From Pseudomonadota bacterium (GTDB taxonomy: Bacteria; Pseudomonadota; Gammaproteobacteria; Burkholderiales; Methylophilaceae): a stretch of DNA of 64,000 nucleotides. Below the pieces are notes generated by a model. That model did no database searches. It was not told where the DNA came from and saw only the letters and a list, made by a program, of their open reading frames with translations. The stretch spans positions 124,001 through 188,000 of the forward strand of contig JAGVMP010000007.1 in the NCBI GenBank assembly GCA_020053735.1, read 5' to 3'. Below are positions 7,663-17,187 of the stretch, in pieces; the stretch's first letter is position 1; every line of letters begins with the position of its first letter. The translations under genes and the position numbers were made by a program.

Positions 7663-9039
7663 TTAGTCTAAACTCACCGTTTCAAGATAATCTGGCACCA
7701 TCGTTTTCCAGCGTAATTCCTCTTCAATATGCAGTCGCATTGCATCTGCTGCAACGGGCTCGCCATGCGTGATGAATGTTGTTTTAGGTGGTTTTTCAAA
7801 GCCCCTCAGCCAATCTATAATTTCCAAGAAATCTGCATGTGCAGACAAGTTTGATACAAATTCAACATCAGCATTCACAGGCACGTATTGGCCATGAATT
7901 TTAATACTTTCCGCACCGTCTAGCATGGCAGAACCACGCGTGCCTGCCGCCTGAAATCCAACAAATAAAATTGTATTGCTGGGGTTAGGGGCAAATGCTT
8001 TTAAATGATGCACAACACGCCCGCCAGAAGCCATGCCGCTTGCAGACAGGATAATCATTGGGCCTTTGCTTTCATTGGGTTGCCTAGATTCTTCAATGCT
8101 ATTCACCATGCGTGCTGTATGACATAGCGCATGACTCTGTTCTGGCGACAAACGATGCTCGTTTCGATAGTGATTAAATTTGGCTGTGGCATCCACTGCC
8201 ATTGGGCTATTCAGATAAACAGGCGTGCTATTAGCAATGGCGCCAGATGCTTTAAGCAAATGAATGTAATAAAGCAGTTCCTGTGCGCGCCCCACCGCAA
8301 ACACAGGGATAAGGATAATGCCTTTCCGATTGACTGTTCGGTTGATAATCTTGGCTAGTTTTATTTTCGGGTCAGTATGGTCATGCATACGATTGCCATA
8401 AGTAGACTCAACTACCAGATAGTCGGCTTGCTTAATGCGTACGGGAGGCTTCATTAAAATGTCATTGGGTCGTCCAATATCTCCAGAAAACAGAATGGAA
8501 GTCTTACTATTGTGAATACGCACAAAGGCTGAGCCGAGAATATGCCCGCTAGGATAAAGCGTGGCTGTGAGATCTTCACCTAAATCCACCGCTTGCTCAT
8601 AAGCTACAGGGGTAAGCAGCGTGAGTGCATTTTGCGCATCTTCTTGCGTATATAGCGGCAAGGCAGGGTGGTGCTTGGAAAAGCCGCGTTTATTGGCGTA
8701 TTTTGCTTCTTCTTCTTGTAAGTGCGCAGAGTCTAACAACAGCACCTCGCATAAATCACGGGTAGCTTCAGTGCAATACACTCTGCCAGAAAAACCATTT
8801 TTAACAAAAAGTGGCAGGTAGCCAGAGTGATCAATATGGGCATGCGTGAGCACCACCGCATCTACCTCATTGGGATTGATAGGCAATGCAGCCCAATTTC
8901 TAAGTCGCAACTGTTTCAGGCCTTGAAATAGTCCGCAATCAATCAATATACGCTTTTCACCACCTGCTTTTGTTTTGCTATTGAGTAGATATTTAGAGCC
9001 TGTAACAGTACCTGTTGCACCAAGAAATGTGATGTTCAT
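7663..9039 (-). CDS. Metallo-beta-lactamase/beta-CASP-family ribonuclease
   Basis: This 458-residue cytoplasmic protein is a predicted zinc-dependent RNA nuclease. It has the metallo-beta-lactamase signature HAHIDH at residues 66-71, DCGLFQG (34-40), the beta-CASP insert and the C-terminal motifs SASGMASGGRV, HGQYVPVNADVEFVSNLSAHAD and ITHGEP typical of bacterial beta-CASP exonucleases (YsvA/TTHA0252 type). Its ATG overlaps the stop of the upstream unknown gene by 4 bp (9036-9039), indicating translational coupling. The operon may be served by the leftward reading of the palindrome at 9738-9753. Whether it degrades mRNA or matures RNA cannot be told. Confidence 0.85.
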   Translation of the reverse strand: MNITFLGATGTVTGSKYLLNSKTKAGGEKRILIDCGLFQGLKQLRLRNWAALPINPNEVDAVVLTHAHIDHSGYLPLFVKNGFSGRVYCTEATRDLCEVLLLDSAHLQEEEAKYANKRGFSKHHPALPLYTQEDAQNALTLLTPVAYEQAVDLGEDLTATLYPSGHILGSAFVRIHNSKTSILFSGDIGRPNDILMKPPVRIKQADYLVVESTYGNRMHDHTDPKIKLAKIINRTVNRKGIILIPVFAVGRAQELLYYIHLLKASGAIANSTPVYLNSPMAVDATAKFNHYRNEHRLSPEQSHALCHTARMVNSIEESRQPNESKGPMIILSASGMASGGRVVHHLKAFAPNPSNTILFVGFQAAGTRGSAMLDGAESIKIHGQYVPVNADVEFVSNLSAHADFLEIIDWLRGFEKPPKTTFITHGEPVAADAMRLHIEEELRWKTMVPDYLETVSLD

Positions 9040-9641
9040 TTTGGGTCTTCTTTGCTGGCTTCTTGATTTAGGGTAACGCGGTATTCCTCAAGTTTCGCTT
9101 CGTAATTTTCCGCCGCGCCAAAATCTAAAAAATGGGCATAGCGTGCGTGCGTGCTTACAATCTTTCGTGCATGTTTGATTGGACAAAAGTACTGTTCGGT
9201 CCGTGCCACTATTTCACTAATGTATGCAATCATGCCACTACCATAGGCGCAATAAGTACAATGAAACTTCTCGATAAAATTGAGATAATTGAGGTGTTGT
9301 CGATCAAAAACAATGTAATCGGCACGGTTTACTTTTTTAATGCCGTAAATTGGAAAACAGGTGAGCTGGTAAAAAGTGATGAATAAATCGGTCAACAGTA
9401 AGGGAGTAATCATCGAGTAAATAATCGGTCCAGTAATCAGGTTTTGCGGCCTATTGGTGATTAGCCAACGAAAGAAATTCTTTTTAAGTTTTAAGTGGGT
9501 CTGTTTAATCGACTGCTCAAACTCGACGCGTTTACCTTTAATCTGAAAAAATATACTGGATTGCTGTTCGCCAAGTACAGAACGTAGCTCATCTTCTAGT
9601 GCGGTAATCTGAGTTAATAGTTGTTGAATGCGGATATCCAT
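9036..9641 (-). CDS. Conserved membrane protein of unknown function, coupled to the beta-CASP nuclease
   Basis: I do not recognise a named family. The 201-residue protein has an N-terminal amphipathic/coiled-coil part (about 1-50). Hydrophobic segments at about 68-100 follow, probably two membrane spans or a hairpin. The cytoplasmic C-terminal part is rich in aromatic residues and contains the conserved-looking FHCTYCAYGSG (about 124-134). The two cysteines CxxC and nearby EQYFCPIKHA suggest a metal or redox site, which is inference. The stop overlaps the start of the nuclease gene, so the two are probably made together. Confidence 0.65.
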   Translation of the reverse strand: MDIRIQQLLTQITALEDELRSVLGEQQSSIFFQIKGKRVEFEQSIKQTHLKLKKNFFRWLITNRPQNLITGPIIYSMITPLLLTDLFITFYQLTCFPIYGIKKVNRADYIVFDRQHLNYLNFIEKFHCTYCAYGSGMIAYISEIVARTEQYFCPIKHARKIVSTHARYAHFLDFGAAENYEAKLEEYRVTLNQEASKEDPK

Positions 9642-9708
9642 TTGGTCTCCAGTATTCTAGTTAGGCGTATCTAAATATGCACCATCAGCCACCAATGACT
9701 ATAAGCAC

Positions 9709-9782
9709 AGTCTATCAGTCAGGCACCGACATACAAGTACGTGCTTGCACGCATTCTATCATCATCGAAATTTCTATATATT
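9709..9782. promoter_or_regulatory. Regulatory palindrome A with possible divergent promoters
   Basis: TACGTGCTTGCACGCA at 9738-9753 is a 7-2-7 inverted repeat; the left half matches the shared consensus fully and the right half 6 of 7. Rightward, TATATT (9777-9782) follows after 23 nt, in front of the cytochrome gene. Leftward, TAGACT (9714 to 9709 on the minus strand) also follows after 23 nt, in front of the membrane-protein/nuclease operon. No -35 hexamer is visible on either side, as expected for activator-dependent promoters. The regulator assignment is inference. Confidence 0.55.
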
Positions 9783-9865
9783 AATGCAGACAAAACAACG
9801 TAAAAGTTGCCAGTTGTGAACGGACGGTTTTGTAAGGCAAGGTGTTGAACTATGTGGAGTAGGTG

Positions 9866-10201
9866 ATGCGCGTAGTAAAAAAATTGATTTTTACCGTATG
9901 GTTATTCGTTGGTGCAAATTCTTTTGCACAGGCAGAAATCATACCTAACGAGGCGCGAGGAGGCTTACTCTATTCAACACATTGCAGTGCTTGTCACAAT
10001 TCTACAATTCATTGGCGCGAACAGAAACTGGCAACCGATTGGAAAAGTCTCAAGGCCCAAGTAAAACTCTGGCAGGGCTATACCAAGCTACGCTGGAGCG
10101 AGCAAGATATTATGGATGTGACTGCATATTTGAATATGCATTATTACAACTTTATTAGTAACGAACAAAAGGCTTTAACGCAGACTAAAAGTTCTAATTA
10201 G
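9866..10201 (+). CDS. Small periplasmic c-type cytochrome
   Basis: The product has a signal peptide (cleavage probably after FAQA), one heme-attachment motif CSACH about 20 residues into the mature protein, and a possible methionine ligand in YLNMHYYNF. It is a mono-heme cytochrome c of about 110 residues, an electron carrier or sensor in the periplasm. GTG 9863 directly precedes ATG 9866. The GGAG at 9856-9859 fits ATG 9866 better. It is the first gene to the right of palindrome A and may be co-transcribed with the DksA-like gene. Confidence 0.85.
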   Translation: MRVVKKLIFTVWLFVGANSFAQAEIIPNEARGGLLYSTHCSACHNSTIHWREQKLATDWKSLKAQVKLWQGYTKLRWSEQDIMDVTAYLNMHYYNFISNEQKALTQTKSSN

Positions 10202-10293
10202 CCAGATTTTAAAAGTTCAATTTAAAAGAGTATATCCAGCAGCCCATGCTTGAAAAATTTTAACCATCAAAAATTAGGAGCGAGGAACTACCC

Positions 10294-10685
10294 ATGACCA
10301 ATATAAGCAAGAATCAAATGGATGAATTGAAAAAAGTGATGGAAGCGGAACTTGCTCAGTTAATCAGTAAAACGCAAGATGAGATGGATCCTGAATCGAA
10401 GCCGAGTTATATCGATGTTGGTGGTGATGGTAACGCGGGGGATGAGGCCGTTGCTGACACATTGTGGATACTGATAATGCGGTTATTGGGCTGCACTTAC
10501 AGAAAGCCGTTGATTTGAATGCAGCTTTGGATCGCATCCAGTCAGGTGTTTATGGCGTATGCATCGATTGTGGGGAAGGTATTAGTTATGAGCGAATGTC
10601 TGCTTATCCAACGGCTAAACGCTGTGTTAGCTGCCAACATTTGCGAGAAAAGATGTTGGCCAGTGGACCCAAATCTAACTTGTAA
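10294..10685 (+). pseudogene. DksA/TraR-type zinc-finger regulator, frameshifted
   Basis: Two overlapping frames together make one DksA/TraR-family protein. The first (10294-10464) gives the N-terminal helix and DVGGDGNAGDEAVADTL. The second, read from about 10464, continues with VDTDNAVIGLHLQKAVDLNA and the C4 zinc finger CIDCGE...CVSC. Family proteins have GDEAVADxxxDxDNAVI uninterrupted. The break lies at ACATTGTGGAT (10459-10469), where one extra G would restore the frame. No slippery heptamer is seen, so this is a one-base deletion or a sequence error rather than programmed frameshifting. A working copy would bind RNA polymerase and modulate transcription under stress. Confidence 0.75.
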
Positions 10686-10693
10686 AGGTTAGG

Positions 10694-11149
10694 CTAACAT
10701 CGTCTTGTGGCTTCATTTTTCTGCTCACGCGTCACCAATTTACTAAGTGTAGCTAGTTCTTTACTCAGTAATAGTAACAAATCATCTAATGCAATAATGC
10801 CGGCCAGCCCGCCATCATCGTCCACAACTGGCAGGCGTCTAATGCCTTTGTCAGCCATTAACTGCATAGCTTCAAACATGCCCGCGCTTTCTTTTATAAC
10901 GATGAGCTTGCTGATGATGATATCGCCTACAGTAATCACCTCGCAGTCAAGCTCAGTAGCTACCAGCTCTACCACAATGTCACGGTCAGTCACAATGCCG
11001 ATAGGGATGGTTTTATTCTTGCGACTCTCAATCACAACCACATCACCTACATGATACTGACGCATGAGCATGGCAGCATGTAACACGGTGGCGTCGCGCT
11101 GTACCGTAATGACTTCGCGATTACAAATTGTGCCAATGGACATGGTCAA
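10694..11149 (-). CDS. CBS-domain pair protein
   Basis: The 151-residue protein consists of two CBS motifs (about 5-62 and 75-132) and a short charged tail. The motif signatures GIVTDRDIVVEL and GIRRLPVVDDDGGLAGIIALD are clear. Stand-alone CBS pairs bind adenine nucleotides and act as energy or stress sensors. Its ATG overlaps the stop of the cyclopropane-fatty-acid synthase gene by 4 bp, so it is the last gene of the leftward nitroreductase-to-CBS run. The partner and ligand are not visible. Confidence 0.88.
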   Translation of the reverse strand: MTMSIGTICNREVITVQRDATVLHAAMLMRQYHVGDVVVIESRKNKTIPIGIVTDRDIVVELVATELDCEVITVGDIIISKLIVIKESAGMFEAMQLMADKGIRRLPVVDDDGGLAGIIALDDLLLLLSKELATLSKLVTREQKNEATRRC

Positions 11150-12486
11150 TCTCCTCGTGGATGGATATTTTTAGCGGTATAAAGGTCGCGTCGTGTCAAT
11201 GGCAGGGTTGACCTTCCGTCATGCTTGCGTTCAGCCAAAATCTGGTAAATGCCCGTTGTGCCTTGCTCAAACTGTATGGCGCTGCCCGTCATATATAAGC
11301 GCCAAATGCGATAGGTACGCTCTCCCACTAAATGCGTCGCTTCTTCTTTCTTTGCATCGAGGCGGCTTACCCACTGCCGCAATGTCAAAGCGTAATGCGG
11401 CCGCAAGCCTTCAACATCAAAAATCTCAAAATTTGTATCTTCCATGCGTTGCTGAATTTTACTTACCGTATCTAATTCACCATCAGGGAAAATATGCCGG
11501 TTGATGAATTTTGTTGCAACGCTTTGGCGCCATCCCGATTTGGTGGTAGTAATACCATGGTTAAGAAAAAGCCCGCCGGGTTTAAGAACATGATTTACGA
11601 TGGAAAAGTAGTTTGGCAGATTTTTAAGGCCAACATGTTCAAACATGCCGATGCTAGATACTTTGTCATAAGTGGCCTCAAGCGGCAGGTCACGGTAATT
11701 GCGCATTTCAATAGAAACTTGATTTTGCAGTCCCTGTCTTTTTACTTCTGCATTTGCATATTCAAACTGATTCTGACTCAGTGTTATACCAAGCGCGCGC
11801 ACCCCATAATGTTTGGCTGCCCAGCAAACCAATGCTCCCCAGCCACATCCGATATCCAGCAATAGTTCGCCAGGTTGTAAGCGTAATTTTCGGCAAATGT
11901 GATCAAGCTTGTTGCGCTGTGCAGCATCTAAATCCTGTTCAGGCGTTTCAAAATAAGCGCATGAATACACCATGTGTTCATCCAGCCAAAGCTTGTAGAA
12001 CGCGTTAGAAACGTCATAGTGAAAAGCAATTGACTCAACACTATTTTGACGAGTCGTGCCGCTAAGTTTTCTGGTAATAGATTGATTCTTAGTGTGCTGT
12101 CGTTGCATTGATTTACTTTTTAATGCCAGTGCACGCAAGCCTAGCAAGAGCTTTTCTTGAAAAGGTAACTTCAAACTTTCTAGATAGTAGCGCAACTTCA
12201 TCGCCGTATTAAAGTCCCCAGCCACTTCTATCTCACCGTCAAAATAGGCTTCGGCTAGGCGAATAGGGTCCCTAAAAAACACCAATTGACGCAGTACATT
12301 TGGCGAGTGAATGTAAAGCGTGAATGCTGAAACACCTTTACCAATTTGCAACACACTGTTATCCCACAGCTTGACCGTAAAAGCGCCTAGATATTTTTTA
12401 AACAAACGCTTTAGGATATGGTGTGCAAGTTTGATACTTTTTTCATGAGGATTGTGCCTGCCTTGATTCAATACCTGTGCTGACAT
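11146..12486 (-). CDS. cfa: Cyclopropane-fatty-acyl-phospholipid synthase
   Basis: This SAM-dependent enzyme adds a methylene bridge to unsaturated membrane acyl chains, a change typical of stationary phase and stress. Family marks are AFHYDVSNAFYKLWLDE, the SAM loop LLDIGCGWGALVCW, SSIGMFEHVG and the C-terminal WRLYMTGSAIQFEQG. Although the frame is open to 12501, a strong GGAGG lies six bases before the ATG at 12486, so I place the start there (446 residues). It overlaps the 3' end of acetate kinase by about 44 bp, which implies coupled translation in the same operon. Confidence 0.92.
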   Translation of the reverse strand: MSAQVLNQGRHNPHEKSIKLAHHILKRLFKKYLGAFTVKLWDNSVLQIGKGVSAFTLYIHSPNVLRQLVFFRDPIRLAEAYFDGEIEVAGDFNTAMKLRYYLESLKLPFQEKLLLGLRALALKSKSMQRQHTKNQSITRKLSGTTRQNSVESIAFHYDVSNAFYKLWLDEHMVYSCAYFETPEQDLDAAQRNKLDHICRKLRLQPGELLLDIGCGWGALVCWAAKHYGVRALGITLSQNQFEYANAEVKRQGLQNQVSIEMRNYRDLPLEATYDKVSSIGMFEHVGLKNLPNYFSIVNHVLKPGGLFLNHGITTTKSGWRQSVATKFINRHIFPDGELDTVSKIQQRMEDTNFEIFDVEGLRPHYALTLRQWVSRLDAKKEEATHLVGERTYRIWRLYMTGSAIQFEQGTTGIYQILAERKHDGRSTLPLTRRDLYTAKNIHPRGD

Positions 12487-13561
12487 GATTGACCTCCGCA
12501 TACAAATTTTTGGCTAAACGTGCAATTTCAACTTCCTCATCGGCAGGGACTATCAATATGGGCTTAGAGGAAGCGTTGTTTAATATGGCTAAATTGGCTC
12601 GGTTTGACTCTGTGTTTAGAGCAAAGCCAAGAAATCCAAGTTGTTCACAAATTAGAGCGCGCACTTGTTTGGAGTGTTCGCCGATGCCGCCTGTAAAGAC
12701 TAGGGCGTCGATGCCGCCAGCTTTAGCAGCATAGCTACCAATGGTGGCACGTACTTGGCGAGCAAAATAGGCCACTGCAAAACTGGCATTTTTACTATTG
12801 CTAGCTGTTAATGCAGACATCTCGCTACTTTCCCCATCTGAAAGTGCCAATAAGCCAGACTTTTCGTAAATCAAGCTACTAAATTCAGCGTCATCATAAC
12901 GTTTGGCAAGTTCTAACATCACTCCAGGGTCTATGTCTCCACAGCGTGTTCCCATTGCGATGCCACCTGCAGCGCTATAGCCCATGCTGGTATCTACAGA
13001 GTATAAGTTTACTAGTAAGCAAAGACTTGCACCATGACCAAGGTGCGCGACGACAATCCGTCCTTTTGCGATTGCACCAAGCAATTTTGGTAATTGTTTG
13101 GCAACATGCGCGTAATTGATACCATGGAAACCATAGCGACGTAATTTGAGTGCTTGCGGAATCGCTAGCCGGTAGGCTATTTCTGGCAGGGTGGCGTGAA
13201 AGGCGGTATCAAAACAAGCAATCTGCGGACAATTGAATTGCTTGGCGCACAAATCCACGCCTAACAAGTTGGTAGGCATGTGCAGTGGCGCAAGATAAGT
13301 AATACTTTGTAAACGTGCCTGCTCATTGGCATCAATCAAACGTGCGGCATCTGCTATTTCCCCACCATGCACAAAGCGATGCGCAATTAGGCTTGGCTGC
13401 TTATTCTCTAAATCGGCTAGCAAAGCATTAAACGCATTGGTATGGCTGTGAGTATAATCGCTACCGCTGTAGGCGTAACGAAAGTTTTTCCGCTCGCCAT
13501 TGGTCATAAATAGGCTGACCTTGAGGCTAGAAGATCCGCTATTAATGGCTAGTATATTCAT
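12443..13561 (-). CDS. ackA: Acetate kinase
   Basis: Acetate kinase makes acetate and ATP from acetyl phosphate. The start [14 protein letters not shown] at 13561 is the canonical N-terminus; the frame extends six codons further to 13579. Other signatures are RFVHGG, the catalytic region [47 protein letters not shown] and FTGGIGEHS. At about 372 residues it is slightly short for the family. The start overlaps the phosphoketolase stop by 20 bp. The pair forms the ATP-yielding end of the phosphoketolase bypass. Confidence 0.95.
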   Translation of the reverse strand: MNILAINSGSSSLKVSLFMTNGERKNFRYAYSGSDYTHSHTNAFNALLADLENKQPSLIAHRFVHGGEIADAARLIDANEQARLQSITYLAPLHMPTNLLGVDLCAKQFNCPQIACFDTAFHATLPEIAYRLAIPQALKLRRYGFHGINYAHVAKQLPKLLGAIAKGRIVVAHLGHGASLCLLVNLYSVDTSMGYSAAGGIAMGTRCGDIDPGVMLELAKRYDDAEFSSLIYEKSGLLALSDGESSEMSALTASNSKNASFAVAYFARQVRATIGSYAAKAGGIDALVFTGGIGEHSKQVRALICEQLGFLGFALNTESNRANLAILNNASSKPILIVPADEEVEIARLAKNLYAEVNHVSTGIESRQAQSS

Positions 13562-15935
13562 CAGGCCATACCCAATCATCTTCTTCTGGCAAATCTACGC
13601 CGTATTCGCAAGCATATTGGCAACATTCCATTTGTCTGTTACGTAATTTCTCTTGTACATGCGCACCAATGCTTTGTAGACTCGGTATGCGGTTAATCGC
13701 ATCAATTGCCAAACTAAAGCGGTCAATTTCATTTTGAATGGCCAGTTCTAGCGGCGTGTTAATGCTGCCCTTTTCTTTATAACCGCGTACGTGCAAATTG
13801 TTGTGATTGGTCCGTCGGTAGGTGAGGCGGTGAATCAAATATGGATAGCCGTGAAAGTTAAAAATAATGGGTTTGTCAGTGGTAAATAAGCTATCAAAAT
13901 CACGGTCAGAAAGGCCATGTGGATGCTCGCTTTGCGGGCTAAGTTTATATAAATCCACTACATTGACGAAACGTATTTTGAGTTGCGGGAAGTGTTCGCG
14001 TAGCAACACTACAGCAGCCAAGGCTTCTTTGGTAGGAATATCCCCAGCACTTGCCATGACTAAGTCTGGCTCTTGCCCTGCGTCGTTACTTGCCCATTGC
14101 CATATGCCAATGCCCTTGGTGCAATGCTTAATAGCTGCATCCATACTGAGATATTGTAGGTGTTTCTGCTTATCGCAGACGATGACATTAATATAATCGG
14201 TGCTGTTCAGACAGTGATTCGCTACAGACAGCAGGCAATTCGCATCGGGCGGCAAGTAGATACGGGTGACTTCTGGGCTTTTATTGACTACGATATCGAG
14301 GAAGCCAGGGTCTTGGTGGGTAAACCCATTGTGATCTTGCCGCCAAACGGTAGAAGTAATCAGTAAATTAAGCGACGACACTGGCGCGCGCCAAGGCACT
14401 GCTTTAGACATTGCAAGCCATTTGGCATGTTGATTGAACATAGAATCAATCACATGCACAAATGACTCATAAGTCGAAAAAAATCCATGACGACCAGTGA
14501 GTAAGTAGCCTTCTAGCCATCCTTCAATCGTGTGTTCAGATAGCATTTCCATTACGCGCCCGTCTGGCGATAGTTCGCCGCCATCCGCATCTTCTGGCAA
14601 ATAATCCGCCATCCAAGTTTTTTTGCTTGCTTCGTAGATATTATCGAGTTTGTTTGAGCTATTTTCATCCGGCCCAAATACGCGGAAATTGTGCATATTG
14701 TGCTGCATGATGTCGCGCAGAAACTTGCCTAGTGGCCTTGTATTTTCAGCCGCCAACATGCCTGACTTATCTAAAACCAGCGCGTAATCGTTAAAATCTG
14801 GCATACGTAGGGCCTTGCGTAACAGACCGCCGTTGGCGTGCGGGTTGGCGCTCATGCGGCGATTTCCTTGTGGTGCAAGCGCCTTTAAATCTGGGTGTAG
14901 CCGTCCTTGGCTATCAAACAGCTCCTCTGGTTGATAGCTGCGTAACCAGTCTTCCAGTTGTTTTAGATGTGCAGGATTTTCTTTTACCTTTGCCAGCGGC
15001 ACTTGGTGAGAGCGCCAAAACCCTTCCACTTTATGGCCGTCTACTTCTTTAGGGCCTGTCCAGCCTTTAGGTGAACGGAGCACAATCATTGGCCAGCGAG
15101 GTCGTAGGGCCTTGCCACTGGAACGCGCCGTTTTTTGTATATGCTGAATCTCATTGACACATTGTTCCAGCGTGGTCGCCATGGCACTGTGCATGGCTAT
15201 TGGGTCGCTTCCCTCAACAAAGTAGGGAGTCCAACCATAGCCAATAAACAGGTTTTCCAGTTCTTCATGTGAAATACGAGACAAAATAGTTGGGTTATTG
15301 ATTTTGTAGCCATTGAGATGCAAGATGGGCAGCACCGCACCATCACGAATAGGGTTTAGAAATTTGTTGGAATGCCAAGAAGTTGCCAAAGGCCCAGTTT
15401 CAGATTCGCCATCGCCTACCATCACCGTCACTAATAAATCAGGATTGTCGTAAGCCGCACCGAAAGCATGTGAAATGCTGTAACCCAACTCGCCGCCTTC
15501 ATGTATCGAACCTGGCATTTCAGGGGTGCAGTGGCTGCCAATGCCGCCAGGGAAAGAAAACTCTTTTAAAAACTGACGTAAACCTTCTTCATCTTCCCCT
15601 TTATTTGGGTACACTTCACTGTAAGTACCTTCCAAATAAATTGGTGCGAGTACACCAGGCGCGCCGTGGCCAGGGCCAGCGAGGAAAATAGCATTGAGGT
15701 CGTACTTATTAATCAGCCGATTAATATGCACATAGGCAAAACTTAATCCTGGGCTAGAACCCCAATGTCCTAGTAGCCGTTGTTTGATATGTTCAGATTT
15801 GAGTGGGTGTTTCAGTAGAGGGTTGTCGCGCAGATAAATCATACAGGCGGCTAAATAATTGCAAGCACGCCAATAGGCATCTATAGATTGCAGTTCTTGC
15901 TGCGAAAGTTGTGTGTTTTTTTGTGGAGCATTCAT
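13542..15935 (-). CDS. xfp: Xylulose-5-phosphate/fructose-6-phosphate phosphoketolase
   Basis: This 797-residue thiamine-diphosphate enzyme cleaves xylulose 5-phosphate or fructose 6-phosphate with phosphate to acetyl phosphate plus glyceraldehyde 3-phosphate or erythrose 4-phosphate. Full length for the family. Signatures include [24 protein letters not shown], the ThDP loop [20 protein letters not shown], and HQDPGFLD and [11 protein letters not shown] in the second half. In a methylotroph that makes fructose 6-phosphate from formaldehyde, it would divert sugar phosphate straight to acetyl phosphate. It is followed with overlap by acetate kinase. Whether it prefers C5 or C6 substrate is not readable. 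Confidence 0.95.
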   Translation of the reverse strand: MNAPQKNTQLSQQELQSIDAYWRACNYLAACMIYLRDNPLLKHPLKSEHIKQRLLGHWGSSPGLSFAYVHINRLINKYDLNAIFLAGPGHGAPGVLAPIYLEGTYSEVYPNKGEDEEGLRQFLKEFSFPGGIGSHCTPEMPGSIHEGGELGYSISHAFGAAYDNPDLLVTVMVGDGESETGPLATSWHSNKFLNPIRDGAVLPILHLNGYKINNPTILSRISHEELENLFIGYGWTPYFVEGSDPIAMHSAMATTLEQCVNEIQHIQKTARSSGKALRPRWPMIVLRSPKGWTGPKEVDGHKVEGFWRSHQVPLAKVKENPAHLKQLEDWLRSYQPEELFDSQGRLHPDLKALAPQGNRRMSANPHANGGLLRKALRMPDFNDYALVLDKSGMLAAENTRPLGKFLRDIMQHNMHNFRVFGPDENSSNKLDNIYEASKKTWMADYLPEDADGGELSPDGRVMEMLSEHTIEGWLEGYLLTGRHGFFSTYESFVHVIDSMFNQHAKWLAMSKAVPWRAPVSSLNLLITSTVWRQDHNGFTHQDPGFLDIVVNKSPEVTRIYLPPDANCLLSVANHCLNSTDYINVIVCDKQKHLQYLSMDAAIKHCTKGIGIWQWASNDAGQEPDLVMASAGDIPTKEALAAVVLLREHFPQLKIRFVNVVDLYKLSPQSEHPHGLSDRDFDSLFTTDKPIIFNFHGYPYLIHRLTYRRTNHNNLHVRGYKEKGSINTPLELAIQNEIDRFSLAIDAINRIPSLQSIGAHVQEKLRNRQMECCQYACEYGVDLPEEDDWVWPDEYTSH

Positions 15936-15966
15936 GTAAAGTTTTTGCCTTTATGGTTTTGCTTAC

Positions 15967-16443
15967 TTAAGATTTCTTTTTCGCTTTAGGCTTAGTTTTA
16001 GCCTTGGTTCTGACTAATAAAACAGGAACAGGGCTTGTTCTCGCGATGGTTTCAGCGTCGCTGCCCATCACTAAACGTTCAATACCTCGCAAGCCATGTG
16101 TGCCCATTATTATCAAATCCGCATGACATTTATTAACGTGATTTAGAATAGATTTGTATATTTGACCTCTGGTTGAAGCAACTAATTTAACGCTAGCTGA
16201 AACTCCAGCCAATTTAGCACTTTCTCTTGCCTGCGTTAGAATTTTCTTCCCATGCTCACGCAATCTATCAGTGATATCGATATAATTTAAATCCCCCGTT
16301 ACATCCACTATTGGAAAGTAATTGTCGACCACATGCAGAAAATGTAAATTAGCTTTCTGGTTTTTTGCAAGCTCAATAGCATGCGTTACCCCGCAATCTG
16401 AGGTTGAACTTCCATCGACAGGGCATAGGATTTGCTTATACAT
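15967..16443 (-). CDS. Universal stress protein (UspA family)
   Basis: The product is a single Usp domain with the N-terminal strand MYKQILCPVDGS and the nucleotide-binding pattern GTHGLRGIERLVMGSDAE. A Lys-rich tail ends the protein. The frame is open to 16473, but AAGGAG lies about seven bases before the ATG at 16443, which fixes the start (158 residues). Usp proteins with this motif bind ATP and support survival on energy or oxygen limitation. It lies between nitroreductase and phosphoketolase in the leftward run. Confidence 0.9.
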   Translation of the reverse strand: MYKQILCPVDGSSTSDCGVTHAIELAKNQKANLHFLHVVDNYFPIVDVTGDLNYIDITDRLREHGKKILTQARESAKLAGVSASVKLVASTRGQIYKSILNHVNKCHADLIIMGTHGLRGIERLVMGSDAETIARTSPVPVLLVRTKAKTKPKAKKKS

Positions 16444-16494
16444 CAATGACTCCTTTCCAAAAACCAATACCAATACAAAACATAGACGTTGGCT

Positions 16495-17100
16495 TTAACC
16501 GTTATGAACAGCTTGAAAATTCGCTAAAATTACGGGGCTTTTACGTAATACATGGATAATCTCATCATCTGGATAACCCACCACAATGGGAGCAACTACA
16601 GAAAATTTTTCTGGAATATTCAGCTTAATTTTTGTTTCTGCTGTGTTTAAAGCAGGTAAAGCACAGCCAATTACGCAGGTGCCTAATCCCATGGCGCAAG
16701 CTGCAAGCATGAGGTTTTCTGCAGCTAACCAGCAATCAGCAGCACAGGATGGTGCGGCCGTTTTGCCACAAAGCAGGATGAGGGTGCTTGCATCATAAAA
16801 AACATTAAAACTAGGGGAAGTAAAAACATCATATGAATGACCAGCACGCTCCAAGCCCCTTTCTTGTACCTCCGCAACAAACAGTGGTTTGGCTTGATCA
16901 GATAAGCTACGTAATAACTGGGGGTCTTGAATAATCACGAATGCCCAAGGCTCTTGATGTATGGCAGTCGGGGCTCGCACTGCTGCTTCCAATAGAATGC
17001 TAATGGTGGTTCTATCAACCTTGCGTGCCTTATAGCGGCGAACAGAGCGCCTAGCAAGTATCGTTTCAAAAATGGTCATTTCAACTTTAGGTAATGGCAT
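16495..17100 (-). CDS. Nitroreductase-family flavoprotein
   Basis: The 201-residue protein has the FMN-binding start ARRSVRRYKARKV, APTAIHQEPWAFVII and the C-terminal half MLAACAMGLGTCVIGCALPALN, as in NfsB/FRP-type NAD(P)H oxidoreductases. The natural electron acceptor is unknown. GAGG lies about 10 nt before ATG 17100; an internal ATG (codon 8) is an alternative start. It is the first gene of the leftward run, about 36 nt downstream of the transcription start predicted from palindrome B. Confidence 0.88.
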   Translation of the reverse strand: MPLPKVEMTIFETILARRSVRRYKARKVDRTTISILLEAAVRAPTAIHQEPWAFVIIQDPQLLRSLSDQAKPLFVAEVQERGLERAGHSYDVFTSPSFNVFYDASTLILLCGKTAAPSCAADCWLAAENLMLAACAMGLGTCVIGCALPALNTAETKIKLNIPEKFSVVAPIVVGYPDDEIIHVLRKSPVILANFQAVHNG

Positions 17101-17142
17101 AGTCTATTTACCTCATTCGCATATTATTCTTACCTGAATAGC

Positions 17143-17187
17143 ACAGTAGCAAGAATTTTCTAACTAGGTAATCCGCGCTAGCACGTA
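17143..17187 (-). promoter_or_regulatory. Regulatory palindrome B and -10 box of the nitroreductase-phosphoketolase run
   Basis: Read leftward, TACGTGCTAGCGCGGA (17187 to 17172) has one perfect and one partial half-site of the 7-2-7 motif. TACTGT (17148 to 17143) follows after 23 nt and fits a -10 box, giving a site centre near -43. The -35 position (TTACCT) is poor, as for an activated promoter. Confidence 0.55.

Noticed and set aside
9738-9753. CRP or FNR binding site
   Set aside because: The palindrome has neither TGTGA-N6-TCACA nor TTGAT-N4-ATCAA. Its 7-2-7 form and recurrence next to a NarL/FixJ-type regulator point elsewhere.
10455-10475. Programmed -1 frameshift in the DksA-like gene
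   Set aside because: No slippery heptamer or evident downstream pseudoknot. The family is not known for frameshifting, and a single-base loss explains the break.
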